Below are positions 1 through 5,671 of a DNA stretch of 6,913 nucleotides, piece by piece. The position numbers and the translations under genes were made by a program. The stretch spans positions 1 to 6,913 of the forward strand of contig JAQCIA010000107.1 of assembly GCA_027620105.1 (NCBI GenBank), written 5' to 3'. The notes beneath the pieces were generated by a model. It did no database searches and was not told the DNA's origin. It saw only the letters and a list, made by a program, of their open reading frames with translations. The number at the start of each line of letters is the position of its first letter. Positions within the stretch are counted from its first letter, which is position 1. The DNA comes from Verrucomicrobiota bacterium (lineage in GTDB: Bacteria; Verrucomicrobiota; Kiritimatiellia; UBA8416; JAIOPI01).

Positions 1-452
1 GGCATGATGTGTGTGGATGACTTCAGCTTGATCGGCGAGCCCAGGGCGAGCTGCCCGCGGAGCCCGACATAGGTTGTATCGCTCGAAAAGGGCTCGCTAC
101 TGCCATCCGGGTTCTGCACACCGCCAGCATAGTCGGTTTCGCCGAAAAAGAAATCCGCGTCTCCGAACAGATGCAGCGGGAGCGTGTTCTTCGTGTTCAA
201 GCTGTAGTGGAAGGCCACGCCGGCGCCAGCCAGAAAGCCTTCTTCATCAACCACCTGGGAATCACCAACGTATTCCTCCCAGGAGAAATTCACAACGTAG
301 GCGTAAAGGCGGATCAGAGAGCTTCGGTTGGTAACGGAAAGCGGCTGGGCGGCGGGGGTGGCCGAAATGGCATTGGTGGGCTCAGCATACACCTGCCCGA
401 GCGAAGCGAGAATGACGAGCACCAACAGAAGGCATTGCATCACAGTTCTCAT
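1..452 (-). CDS. Exported beta-rich protein, probable outer-membrane barrel (3' end outside window)
   Basis: This open frame has no stop before the left edge, so only the first 150 residues are seen. Residues 1-23 form a clear signal peptide: MRT start, a hydrophobic run at 8-18, and a V-Y-A cleavage site before E24. The mature part alternates polar and hydrophobic or aromatic residues (for example RLYAYVVNFSW at 48-58, HLFGDADFFFG at 94-104, TYVGLRGQLALG at 127-138) separated by Gly/Asp/Ser-rich turns, which is the look of outer-membrane beta-strands. The ATG at 452-450 is preceded by GAGGAA six bases upstream, and that site overlaps the stop of the ABC ATPase gene, so the two are almost certainly co-transcribed and translationally coupled. 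I do not recognise the family. A porin or barrel that works with the neighbouring transporter is an inference from position. It could instead be a periplasmic beta-sandwich protein. Confidence 0.75.
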   Translation of the reverse strand, partial: MRTVMQCLLLVLVILASLGQVYAEPTNAISATPAAQPLSVTNRSSLIRLYAYVVNFSWEEYVGDSQVVDEEGFLAGAGVAFHYSLNTKNTLPLHLFGDADFFFGETDYAGGVQNPDGSSEPFSSDTTYVGLRGQLALGSPIKLKSSTHIM

Positions 453-458
453 GGCGTG

Positions 459-464
459 TTCCTC
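459..464 (-). promoter_or_regulatory. Ribosome binding site overlapping the ABC ATPase stop
   Basis: The minus strand reads TGAGGAACACGCCATG. The GAGGAA Shine-Dalgarno shares bases with the TGA stop of the ATPase gene (465-463) and sits six bases before the ATG at 452. The arrangement fits termination-reinitiation and fixes the start of the downstream gene. Confidence 0.7.
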
Positions 465-1566
465 AGCGAATGCGTTTCTCTGTCGCGGGATCGAAAAAGC
501 GCGCCTTCTCGCTGTACAGGGGCAGTTCGATCGATTCACCGGTGTGGAACACATGGTAAGGATCGGTGCGTGCGACGAGGCGGGCCGTACCGGCCGACAA
601 GTGCACATAGGCTTCGCAGCCCATGGGTTCGATCACGTCCACCCTGGCACGCAGCTTGGGGGATGACTTGTTTTCAATCGCACGCGCGGAGCCGATATCC
701 TCCGGGCGAATGCCGAAGGTGACGGCTTTGTCGCGGAAGGCGCTCAGGCCCTGGCGCAGGCTCGCGGGGATGGGCATCTCGATGCAGCCTTCGGCGCTGA
801 AGCGCAGGGTGTCGCCGGCGCCCGTGATGCGTCCGGGGACGAAATTCATAGCTGGTGTGCCGATGAAACCGGCAACAAACATGTCGGCGGGATCATCGTA
901 GAGGGTGAGCGGGTCGGCGACTTGGAGGACGAGGCCGTCGCGCATGACCACGATGCGGTCGCCCATGGTCATGGCTTCGGTCTGATCATGGGTGACGTAG
1001 ATCATGGTGGCATTCAGTTGGGCATGGAGCTGGTTGATTTCCACGCGCATCTGGACACGCAGTTTGGCATCCAGATTCGAGAGCGGTTCGTCGAACAGAA
1101 AGACGGCCGGCTTGCGCACAATGGCGCGCCCGACGGCCACGCGCTGGCGTTGCCCGCCGGAAAGGGCTTTGGGGCGGCGCTCGAGCAATTGGTCCAGACC
1201 GAGAATGCGGGCGGCCTCGCGGATGCGCTGGTCGATTTCCTTCTTGGGGTACTTGCGAAGCTTCAAGCCGAAGGCCATGTTGTCATACACGGTCATGTGC
1301 GGGTAGAGCGCGTAGTTCTGAAAGACCATGGCGATGTCGCGGTCCTTCGGCGGGACATCGTTTACGACGCGGTCGCCGATCTGGACGACACCGCGGCTGA
1401 TTTCCTCGAGACCGGCCACCATGCGCAGGGTTGTGGATTTGCCGCAACCGGACGGCCCAACCAGCACGACAAACTCTCCGTCGGTGATTTCGAGGTTAAA
1501 GTCGCTTACAGCTTTGACACCGCCCGGATAGACCTTGTCGACGTGCTGTAGCGTTACTTTCGCCAT
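463..1566 (-). CDS. ABC transporter ATP-binding protein, UgpC/MalK/MsmK-type (sugar importer ATPase)
   Basis: This 367-residue cytoplasmic ATPase has the usual length and layout of carbohydrate-importer (CUT1-type) ATPases. Visible motifs are Walker A GPSGCGKST (37-45), Q-loop Q83, signature LSGGQ (135-139), Walker B VFLFDE (155-160) with catalytic E160, D-loop SNLD (163-166) and switch H193. A C-terminal regulatory OB/TOBE region follows, with FIGTPAMNF (234-242) and GIRPEDI (285-291). In the family it hydrolyses ATP to drive uptake of sugars, oligosaccharides or glycerol-3-phosphate through two separate permeases. No permease or binding protein is in this window, so it may be a shared ATPase of the MsmX/MsmK kind, and the substrate cannot be told. 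The frame stays open to a TTG at 1620, but homology begins at MAKVTL, so the ATG at 1566 is chosen. That ATG has a modest GAGCGAGA ribosome site. The gene is followed after 10 bases by the exported beta-rich protein gene. Confidence 0.93.
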   Translation of the reverse strand: MAKVTLQHVDKVYPGGVKAVSDFNLEITDGEFVVLVGPSGCGKSTTLRMVAGLEEISRGVVQIGDRVVNDVPPKDRDIAMVFQNYALYPHMTVYDNMAFGLKLRKYPKKEIDQRIREAARILGLDQLLERRPKALSGGQRQRVAVGRAIVRKPAVFLFDEPLSNLDAKLRVQMRVEINQLHAQLNATMIYVTHDQTEAMTMGDRIVVMRDGLVLQVADPLTLYDDPADMFVAGFIGTPAMNFVPGRITGAGDTLRFSAEGCIEMPIPASLRQGLSAFRDKAVTFGIRPEDIGSARAIENKSSPKLRARVDVIEPMGCEAYVHLSAGTARLVARTDPYHVFHTGESIELPLYSEKARFFDPATEKRIR

Positions 1567-1591
1567 GTCTCGCTCGCGTTCGAACGGGGCA

Positions 1592-1620
1592 AGTCTAGAG
1601 GAATGGGGCGGGTTGCACAA
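1592..1620 (-). promoter_or_regulatory. Candidate sigma70-type promoter for the ABC ATPase gene
   Basis: On the minus strand, TTGTGC (1620-1615) and TAGACT (1597-1592) are separated by exactly 17 bases. They lie in the 103-base gap between the toroid gene stop and the ATPase ATG. Hexamer matches to consensus are only 3/6 and 4/6. Transcription would begin near 1585, leaving a leader of about 20 bases, which agrees with the ATG at 1566 and not with the TTG at 1620. This is a by-eye prediction. Confidence 0.3.
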
Positions 1621-1669
1621 GCGCTGGAAGTGCTATTTTCGCGTGTCCTCGGGATCTGCGCGGGCACCC

Positions 1670-2845
1670 TCAATCCAAGATGGAGTCGAGGGCAAGGAGG
1701 CAGTAGGCGGTGCTCAGGACCGGATCGTTCTCCCAGTAGCGGCCGGTGTCGTTCAGCCAGTAGCCAGCGCCACCGGCGGGATCAATGCGTTGCATTGCGA
1801 TCAAGCGGCGCGCCATGGCATCACGCCAATTCAATGCGTTGCCATCCGTGCGCGTCACCAAGTCGATACCGGTGGCATCGAGGGCACGGGACATCGTGTG
1901 GAAGAAGAAGAAGAGGCCGTCCTGCCCCAGTCCGGGATTTTCCTCCAGGGTCCAATGCCGTTCCGCCCATTTCAGTGCGGAGCGCACGCGGACATCCTCG
2001 CGGGACACATCGGCAAAGACCAGGGCGAGCAGGCCGGCGTAGGTGATGCTTCCATAGGCGCGAAAGACGACGACGCCGTCAGCATTCGTGGATGTGCCGG
2101 CCTTGGGGTCCGCCGGATTGTAGAAAACCCCGCCGGCGTTCTCCGGGTCCGCATTGGCGTCGCTTTGCATGCGCGAGATGTAGCGTACGGTTTCGTTCCA
2201 GTTGATGTCAGCGCGTGCTTCACCTGCGGGGCGGGTTTCCTCGACGCTGGCGGTCGCGTGCATGGCCTGCGCGGAATAGTATGTGTTGAGGAGGTCCGTG
2301 TAGGTGCGCTGGGTGGAATTGTCGTAGCCGAATCCGCCGCGATATTCGTCGTCCCCCATGTATTGTGATCCGGCAACAAAGGTGCGGGCCTGCTGAACTA
2401 CCCGGGTGACGTCGGGGCGACCCGTGGCGTGGAGGGCGGTCATGCAGATGGCCGTATTGTAGTTGCTGAGCCCGCCGCCCTTGCGTCCGGGGACTTCCTT
2501 GTAGATGCCACCATTCGTTTGCACACAGGTGAGAATGAACTGCACGGCGGCCTCGACGACCTCATCCTTCCGCGGATGTTCGGCGCGTGCAAAGGTCCAG
2601 AGCGCAAGCGCGGTTAAGGCGGGAAAGTCGCCGTTGGACCAGGAGCCGTCCGGCTTCTGATTGGCGGCCAGCCAATCGAGGCCACGGTCAACGGCTGCGG
2701 CAGCTTCGTTGCGCAGCGATGTGTCGAGCGTGCCGGCGGTGGGGAGCTTGCTGACGATGTTCACGGTTTCCGTCTCGGACTGGACAATCGACGGGGAGGA
2801 AAGCAAGAGCGCGAGTACGGCGGTGTGGCGGAGCAAGCAGTTCAT
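1670..2845 (-). CDS. Exported alpha/alpha-toroid protein (prenyltransferase/squalene-oxidase-like repeats)
   Basis: The product is 391 residues with a signal peptide at about 1-23 (Arg/His-containing start, hydrophobic core at 8-15, V-Q-S before E24). The rest is helical repeats, each introduced by a Gly-rich aromatic turn like those of the terpenoid-cyclase/prenyltransferase alpha-alpha toroid: NQKPDGSW (62-69), then later QTNGGIY, RGGFGYDN, NAGGVFYNP, GQDGLFFFF and GGAGYW. These resemble the PF00432/PF13243 type of repeat. I see neither the DxDD acid motif of squalene-hopene cyclases nor an evident zinc-ligand set of protein prenyltransferases, so catalytic cyclisation is doubtful; a periplasmic binding or structural role is possible. 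The ATG at 2845 is chosen because AAAGGG lies seven bases before it. A GTG seven codons upstream (2866) would fall almost at the predicted transcription start. The ABC ATPase gene follows after 103 bases and seems to have its own promoter. Confidence 0.85.
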   Translation of the reverse strand: MNCLLRHTAVLALLLSSPSIVQSETETVNIVSKLPTAGTLDTSLRNEAAAAVDRGLDWLAANQKPDGSWSNGDFPALTALALWTFARAEHPRKDEVVEAAVQFILTCVQTNGGIYKEVPGRKGGGLSNYNTAICMTALHATGRPDVTRVVQQARTFVAGSQYMGDDEYRGGFGYDNSTQRTYTDLLNTYYSAQAMHATASVEETRPAGEARADINWNETVRYISRMQSDANADPENAGGVFYNPADPKAGTSTNADGVVVFRAYGSITYAGLLALVFADVSREDVRVRSALKWAERHWTLEENPGLGQDGLFFFFHTMSRALDATGIDLVTRTDGNALNWRDAMARRLIAMQRIDPAGGAGYWLNDTGRYWENDPVLSTAYCLLALDSILD

Positions 2846-2875
2846 GGAAATACCCTTTCGTTTCACAATGGCGGC

Positions 2876-2906
2876 ATTATACTTAAAACGAATCGCAGGT
2901 GTTCAA
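2876..2906 (-). promoter_or_regulatory. Promoter of the toroid protein gene
   Basis: The minus strand carries a perfect TATAAT at 2881-2876 and an upstream TTGAAC at 2906-2901 (4/6 to TTGACA) with a rather long 19-base spacer. The surrounding bases are locally A+T-rich in an otherwise G+C-rich region. Transcription would start near 2869, about 24 bases before the ATG at 2845. The -10 is convincing; the -35 assignment is less so. Confidence 0.55.
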
Positions 2907-2970
2907 GAATTAGATGCCGTGCAATTTTGTCGCGCGGCTGATTGTTGCAGGCGTCGTTCCGGAAGGCATG

Positions 2971-3063
2971 CACGCAGAACCGCAGAGGGCGCGGAAGTGG
3001 CGCCCAGGCTCGCAGGGGCGGGGGACAGAACGGCTGGCTGTGCGCTCTCAGAGCCTCTGCGTG
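2971..3063 (+). other. Inverted repeats in the leader of the AMMECR1 gene
   Basis: This is the rest of the 272-base divergent intergenic region. GGGCGC (2987-2992) and GCGCCC (3000-3005) form a perfect six-pair stem with a seven-base loop. In addition, CCTCTGCGTG at 3054-3063 can pair over eight bases with either CACGCAGA (2971-2978) or CGCAGAGG (2981-2988), so two alternative long-range stems are possible. I see no known riboswitch class and no strong promoter here. A weak TACGAT lies at about 3065-3070, without a matching -35. Function is unknown. Confidence 0.3.
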
Positions 3064-3117
3064 ATACGATGCGTGGCAGGGGATCGCCCTCCTGTCGCAA
3101 TCCACAAAGGAATAGGC

Positions 3118-3711
3118 ATGTCCGATACCGTATCGATAGCGTGCAGCGGAGCATGGGATCCCGGGCTTACGCCGTCAGATGCAGCGACGCTGTTGCAACT
3201 GGCATGGGACACGGTGCGCTGGCAAGTGGAGGGGCGCGTGGGGGCGTTTGACTGGTCGCGCTATTCGGTCAGTTCTGCCTTGCAGGTGCCATACGCGACG
3301 TTCGTCACGCTATACCGGAACGCGCAACTGCGCGGTTGCATAGGGGCGCTGGATGCGGGGCAGTCCGTTTTCCGATCCGTGCATGCCAACGCGATGAAAG
3401 CAGCCACCGAAGATCCGCGATTTCCGGCGCTCATCGACAGTGAATTCGACGGCCTGACGATGCATGTCTCCGTCTTGAGCCCCGCGGAGTCCCTGGTGTC
3501 GCTGTCCGAATTTCGGGTGGGGGAACAAGGCATCATTTTCGCGTCCGGCGCAGGGCGGGCGGTGTTCCTGCCCGGCGTGGCCAAGGCGCAGGGTTGGACC
3601 AGGGAGGATACGGCGCGGCACTTGTGTCGAAAAATTGGCCTGGCCGAGGATGCCTGGCGGCAGGGCGGCAGCTTTCAGGTGTTTAACACGGTCGAAATAA
3701 AGTCGGCCTGA
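3118..3711 (+). CDS. AMMECR1-domain protein (AmmeMemoRadiSam system protein A type)
   Basis: The 197-residue soluble protein consists almost entirely of an AMMECR1 domain (PF01871). The family hallmark LRGCIG is at 71-76, preceded by the usual core strand YATFVTLY (59-66). It is followed by a conserved stretch with DPRFPAL and the strand-plus-motif HVSVLSPAE, then a C-terminal FLPGVAKAQGWT block that is also typical. The ATG at 3118 has AAAGG seven bases upstream and is where homology begins. The frame stays open to 2914, but that extension looks like non-coding divergent DNA. In many bacteria and archaea this protein is encoded beside a Memo-like protein and a radical-SAM enzyme. Neither partner is here, so this is an orphan copy in the window. 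Its biochemical role is not established; the conserved Cys in LRGCIG has been proposed to be functional. A terminator-like hairpin follows directly. Confidence 0.9.
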   Translation: MSDTVSIACSGAWDPGLTPSDAATLLQLAWDTVRWQVEGRVGAFDWSRYSVSSALQVPYATFVTLYRNAQLRGCIGALDAGQSVFRSVHANAMKAATEDPRFPALIDSEFDGLTMHVSVLSPAESLVSLSEFRVGEQGIIFASGAGRAVFLPGVAKAQGWTREDTARHLCRKIGLAEDAWRQGGSFQVFNTVEIKSA

Positions 3712-3716
3712 CGATT

Positions 3717-3735
3717 CGGCCTGGGCCGTGTTTTT
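3717..3735 (+). terminator. Probable intrinsic terminator after the AMMECR1 gene
   Basis: CGGCC and GGCCG (3717-3728) form a compact G+C-rich inverted repeat, realistically a four-pair stem with a CTGG loop, followed by TGTTTTT. It begins six bases after the TGA. The stem is short, so termination may be partial. A second, perfect palindrome CGGCGCAGCGCCG at 3740-3752 follows and could add to it. Confidence 0.45.
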
Positions 3736-3768
3736 CCATCGGCGCAGCGCCGCCCGGCGTGCTATAGG

Positions 3769-3802
3769 GAATCGGCAATTTTGGAATCGGGATACGAATC
3801 GG
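3769..3802 (+). repeat. Three direct GAATCGG repeats upstream of the dedA-family gene
   Basis: GAATCGG occurs at 3769-3775, 3784-3790 and 3796-3802, with start-to-start spacing of 15 and 12 bases. The first two copies extend to GGAATCGG. They lie about 55-90 bases before the GTG start of the DedA gene and just downstream of a TATAGG that could be a weak -10. The arrangement suggests an operator for a repeat-binding regulator, but no known regulator site is recognised. Confidence 0.4.
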
Positions 3803-3857
3803 TCATGGCGCGGCCGGCGATGCGGCATGGTTCGGTGGACTCGGAAGGGAGTGAGTT

Positions 3858-4520
3858 GTGGAATGGATCAAGCATGTGGTCGATATTTTTCTGCATCTGG
3901 ATGAGCACTTGTCCAGTTTCATCAGTCAGTACGGAACCTGGACATACGCGGTCCTGATCGCGACGATATTCTGTGAAACGGGACTGGTGGTGCTGCCGCT
4001 GTTGCCGGGGGATTCCTTGCTGTTTGCCGCCGGATCCATGGCGGCGCTGGGGGCGCTTGATCCGCATGTGCTGTTCGTGACGTTGTCCATCGCGGCGATC
4101 ATCGGCGATAGCGTGAACTACGCCATCGGCCGCCGCATCGGGGTGCGCGTGTTCAGCCTGGAGAACTCGCGGATCTTCAAGAAATCCTACATGGAACGCA
4201 CGCACCGCTTTTATGAAAAGTACGGTGGGAAGACGATCATCCTGGCGCGCTTTGTGCCGATCGTGCGGACCTTTGCACCGTTTGTGGCCGGGGTGGGCGC
4301 GATGACCTACCGCAAATTCCTGCTCTACAATGTTGTGGGCGGAATCGTCTGGGTGGCGATGTTCGTGTATGCCGGCTACTTCTTCGGAAATATTCCTTTT
4401 GTGAAGAAGAATTTTGAGTTCGTGATTCTCGGCATCATTTTCGTGTCCATTCTGCCGCCGATTGTGGAAGTGCTCCGGGCGCGGTTGGAAGCGAAGCGCG
4501 GCGTGGCTGAGGCTGAGTGA
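3858..4520 (+). CDS. DedA-family integral membrane protein (VTT domain)
   Basis: The product is a 220-residue polytopic inner-membrane protein of the DedA/SNARE-associated family (PF09335), of usual length. It shows the N-terminal re-entrant motif FCETGLVVLPLLPGDSLLF (38-56), GDSVNYAIGRRIG (83-95), and the second half-motif LARFVPIVRTFAPFVAG (129-145). The residues known to be essential in E. coli YqjA and YghB are all present in register: acidic E40 and D52, and basic R131 and R137. Family members are proton-dependent transporters or lipid flippases. Some recycle undecaprenyl phosphate, others flip phosphatidylethanolamine or support drug and pH tolerance; which applies here cannot be told. 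The start is GTG at 3858, with AAGGGAG six bases upstream; the nearby ATG at 3863 is out of frame. The gene converges on the glycosyltransferase gene. Confidence 0.93.
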   Translation: MEWIKHVVDIFLHLDEHLSSFISQYGTWTYAVLIATIFCETGLVVLPLLPGDSLLFAAGSMAALGALDPHVLFVTLSIAAIIGDSVNYAIGRRIGVRVFSLENSRIFKKSYMERTHRFYEKYGGKTIILARFVPIVRTFAPFVAGVGAMTYRKFLLYNVVGGIVWVAMFVYAGYFFGNIPFVKKNFEFVILGIIFVSILPPIVEVLRARLEAKRGVAEAE

Positions 4521-4530
4521 GGGGGCTCAC
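4517..4530. repeat. Inverted repeat containing both convergent stop codons
   Basis: GTGAG (4517-4521), a four-G loop and CTCAC (4526-4530) form a perfect hairpin. The left arm holds the TGA of the DedA gene (4518-4520), and the right arm holds, on the other strand, the natural TGA of the glycosyltransferase frame (4529-4527). A CGCG-CTTG-CGCG palindrome follows at 4530-4541. There is no T-run, so a classic intrinsic terminator is not evident. Confidence 0.35.
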
Positions 4531-4602
4531 GCGCTTGCGCGGGTGGCGCGGTTGAGCAGGGAAGCGTAGAGCGTCGCGTATTGCGTCACCATCTGCTCGG
4601 GG
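4527..4602 (-). pseudogene. Out-of-frame C-terminal tail of the glycosyltransferase gene
   Basis: From 4598 down to the TGA at 4529-4527, the minus strand in the +1-shifted frame encodes a natural family-type ending. It has 23 codons, beginning EQMVTQYATLY and ending RASA, and would directly follow the HFTP of the main frame. Insertion of one base into the G run 4599-4602 (C run on the coding strand) would join the two into a 367-residue protein. Confidence 0.7.
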
Positions 4603-5629
4603 TGAAGTGGCTGGTGACGCGCTGACGCCCGGCGGCGCCCATGTCCCGGCGGCGCTGCGGCTTGCCAATCAAGTTGCGCAGGGCTTCGGCGAGCGCATCG
4701 GGATTATCCGGCGGAACGAGAATGCCGGTTGTGCCGTCGGCCACGACGTGACGCAAACCGCCGACCGCGCCAGCCACGACTGGCAGCGCGCAACCCATGG
4801 CTTCCAGGGCGGCGTTGCCCAGGCCCTCGCTGCGCGAAGGGATCACAAAGATATCGGCGGCGTTGAGCAAGTCGGCGGTATCCATGCGCTGACCCAGAAA
4901 CGAGACACGCGCGCGCAATCCGAGTGACGCGGCGAGTTGGGTGAGTGCCGGACGTTCCGGGCCCTCGCCGGCGATGTAGAGATGGTGACGCGGCGCATCC
5001 GGCAGGCGCGCGAGGGCCTTCAGCAGCACGTCCATGCCTTTGCGCTGGTGAAGGCTGCCGGCACTCAGTAGGGCGACAACATCGGGCGGGCAGGCAAGGG
5101 ATTGGCGGACGCGGTCGCGCGGGCGCGAGGCACGCGTGCGAGCGGGATCCAGCACGCTGCAGATGGTGTGGATACGCGCAGTCGGAACGCGCGCGGCATG
5201 GAAGAGTTCCGCCACGGCGGGTGAGATGGCGACGGCGGCGTCGACCCAGCGCTGCCAGATGAGCAAGCTCTTCAGTCCAGGACGGATGCGGCGATCCATC
5301 CGTTTCGTCGCCACGATGGGCATGCCGAGCGGGCGGGCAGCCATGGCCCCCAGCCAGATGGCGTGACCAGAGTGGAGGTGCACGAGATCAAACACGCCCT
5401 CACGCAGGGCGCGGCGCAGTCGCCACATCATGAACAGGTCCGCGGCACCGCGTGGCGCGTAGGGTCGCACGGGAATGTTACGCTGCCGGGCTTCGGCTTC
5501 TGAAGCACTGCCGGGCGGCGCGAACAGCGTGACTTCATGGCCGCGCTGGCGCAGGCCTTCGAGTAGCAGGAAGACCTGTACCTCGCCGCCGCTGAAGCCC
5601 GGGCTCGAATTGACGTGGGCGATTTTCAT
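4586..5629 (-). CDS. GT4-type glycosyltransferase, frameshifted near its C terminus
   Basis: The as-read product has 347 residues and the GT-B fold of family GT4 (PF13439-like N-terminal domain, PF00534-like C-terminal domain). It begins MKIAHVNSSPGFSGGEVQV (1-19), where SGGE (13-16) is the usual donor-loop glycine motif. HLHSGH is at 84-89, the domain linker and nucleotide-binding segment includes SLHQRKGMDVL (192-202, K197), GEGPER is at 221-226, and the EX7E donor-binding motif is E268 to E276. It would move a sugar from a nucleotide-sugar donor, with retention, onto a lipid-linked or polysaccharide acceptor at the inner face of the cytoplasmic membrane. After HFTP the frame ends abruptly in SRW and a TGA, while the expected tail continues one frame over, so a base has been lost or miscalled at 4599-4602. 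The catalytic part is intact. The ATG at 5629 is chosen by homology, though its ribosome site is weak; a GTG at 5665 is an alternative. The small barrel gene ends 42 bases upstream, suggesting an operon. Confidence 0.9.
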   Translation of the reverse strand: MKIAHVNSSPGFSGGEVQVFLLLEGLRQRGHEVTLFAPPGSASEAEARQRNIPVRPYAPRGAADLFMMWRLRRALREGVFDLVHLHSGHAIWLGAMAARPLGMPIVATKRMDRRIRPGLKSLLIWQRWVDAAVAISPAVAELFHAARVPTARIHTICSVLDPARTRASRPRDRVRQSLACPPDVVALLSAGSLHQRKGMDVLLKALARLPDAPRHHLYIAGEGPERPALTQLAASLGLRARVSFLGQRMDTADLLNAADIFVIPSRSEGLGNAALEAMGCALPVVAGAVGGLRHVVADGTTGILVPPDNPDALAEALRNLIGKPQRRRDMGAAGRQRVTSHFTPSRW

Positions 5630-5671
5630 CGCATGGACGCAGGGCGGCGAGGGAGGACGGTGCACACGGGA

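Noticed and set aside
74..722. Plus-strand frames opposite the exported protein gene at the left edge
   Set aside because: They are Arg/Ser/His/Gly-rich with no domain, while the minus strand gives a signal peptide, a coupled ribosome site and patterned beta-strands.
922..1551. A 209-codon plus-strand open frame opposite the ABC ATPase gene
   Set aside because: It is antisense to a clearly coding frame with all ABC motifs, its product has no recognisable domain, and its His/Asp/Val-rich composition is what antisense of G+C-rich coding DNA gives.
1567..1620. An 18-codon extension of the ABC ATPase from a TTG at 1620
   Set aside because: Homology starts at MAKVTL, and the extension overlaps a candidate promoter.
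1619..1640. A stem AGCGC/GTGCT followed by ATTTT on the plus strand, resembling a terminator
   Set aside because: The stem is only five pairs with a wobble, and no plus-strand gene ends here.
1535..2368. A 277-codon plus-strand open frame opposite the toroid protein gene
   Set aside because: It overlaps the toroid gene antisense, has no recognisable motif or good ribosome site, and begins within the ABC ATPase 5' end.
2914..3117. A 68-codon N-terminal extension of the AMMECR1 frame from an ATG at 2914
   Set aside because: The extension has no family similarity, lies in the divergent regulatory region with inverted repeats, and the ATG at 3118 has a well-placed AAAGG site.
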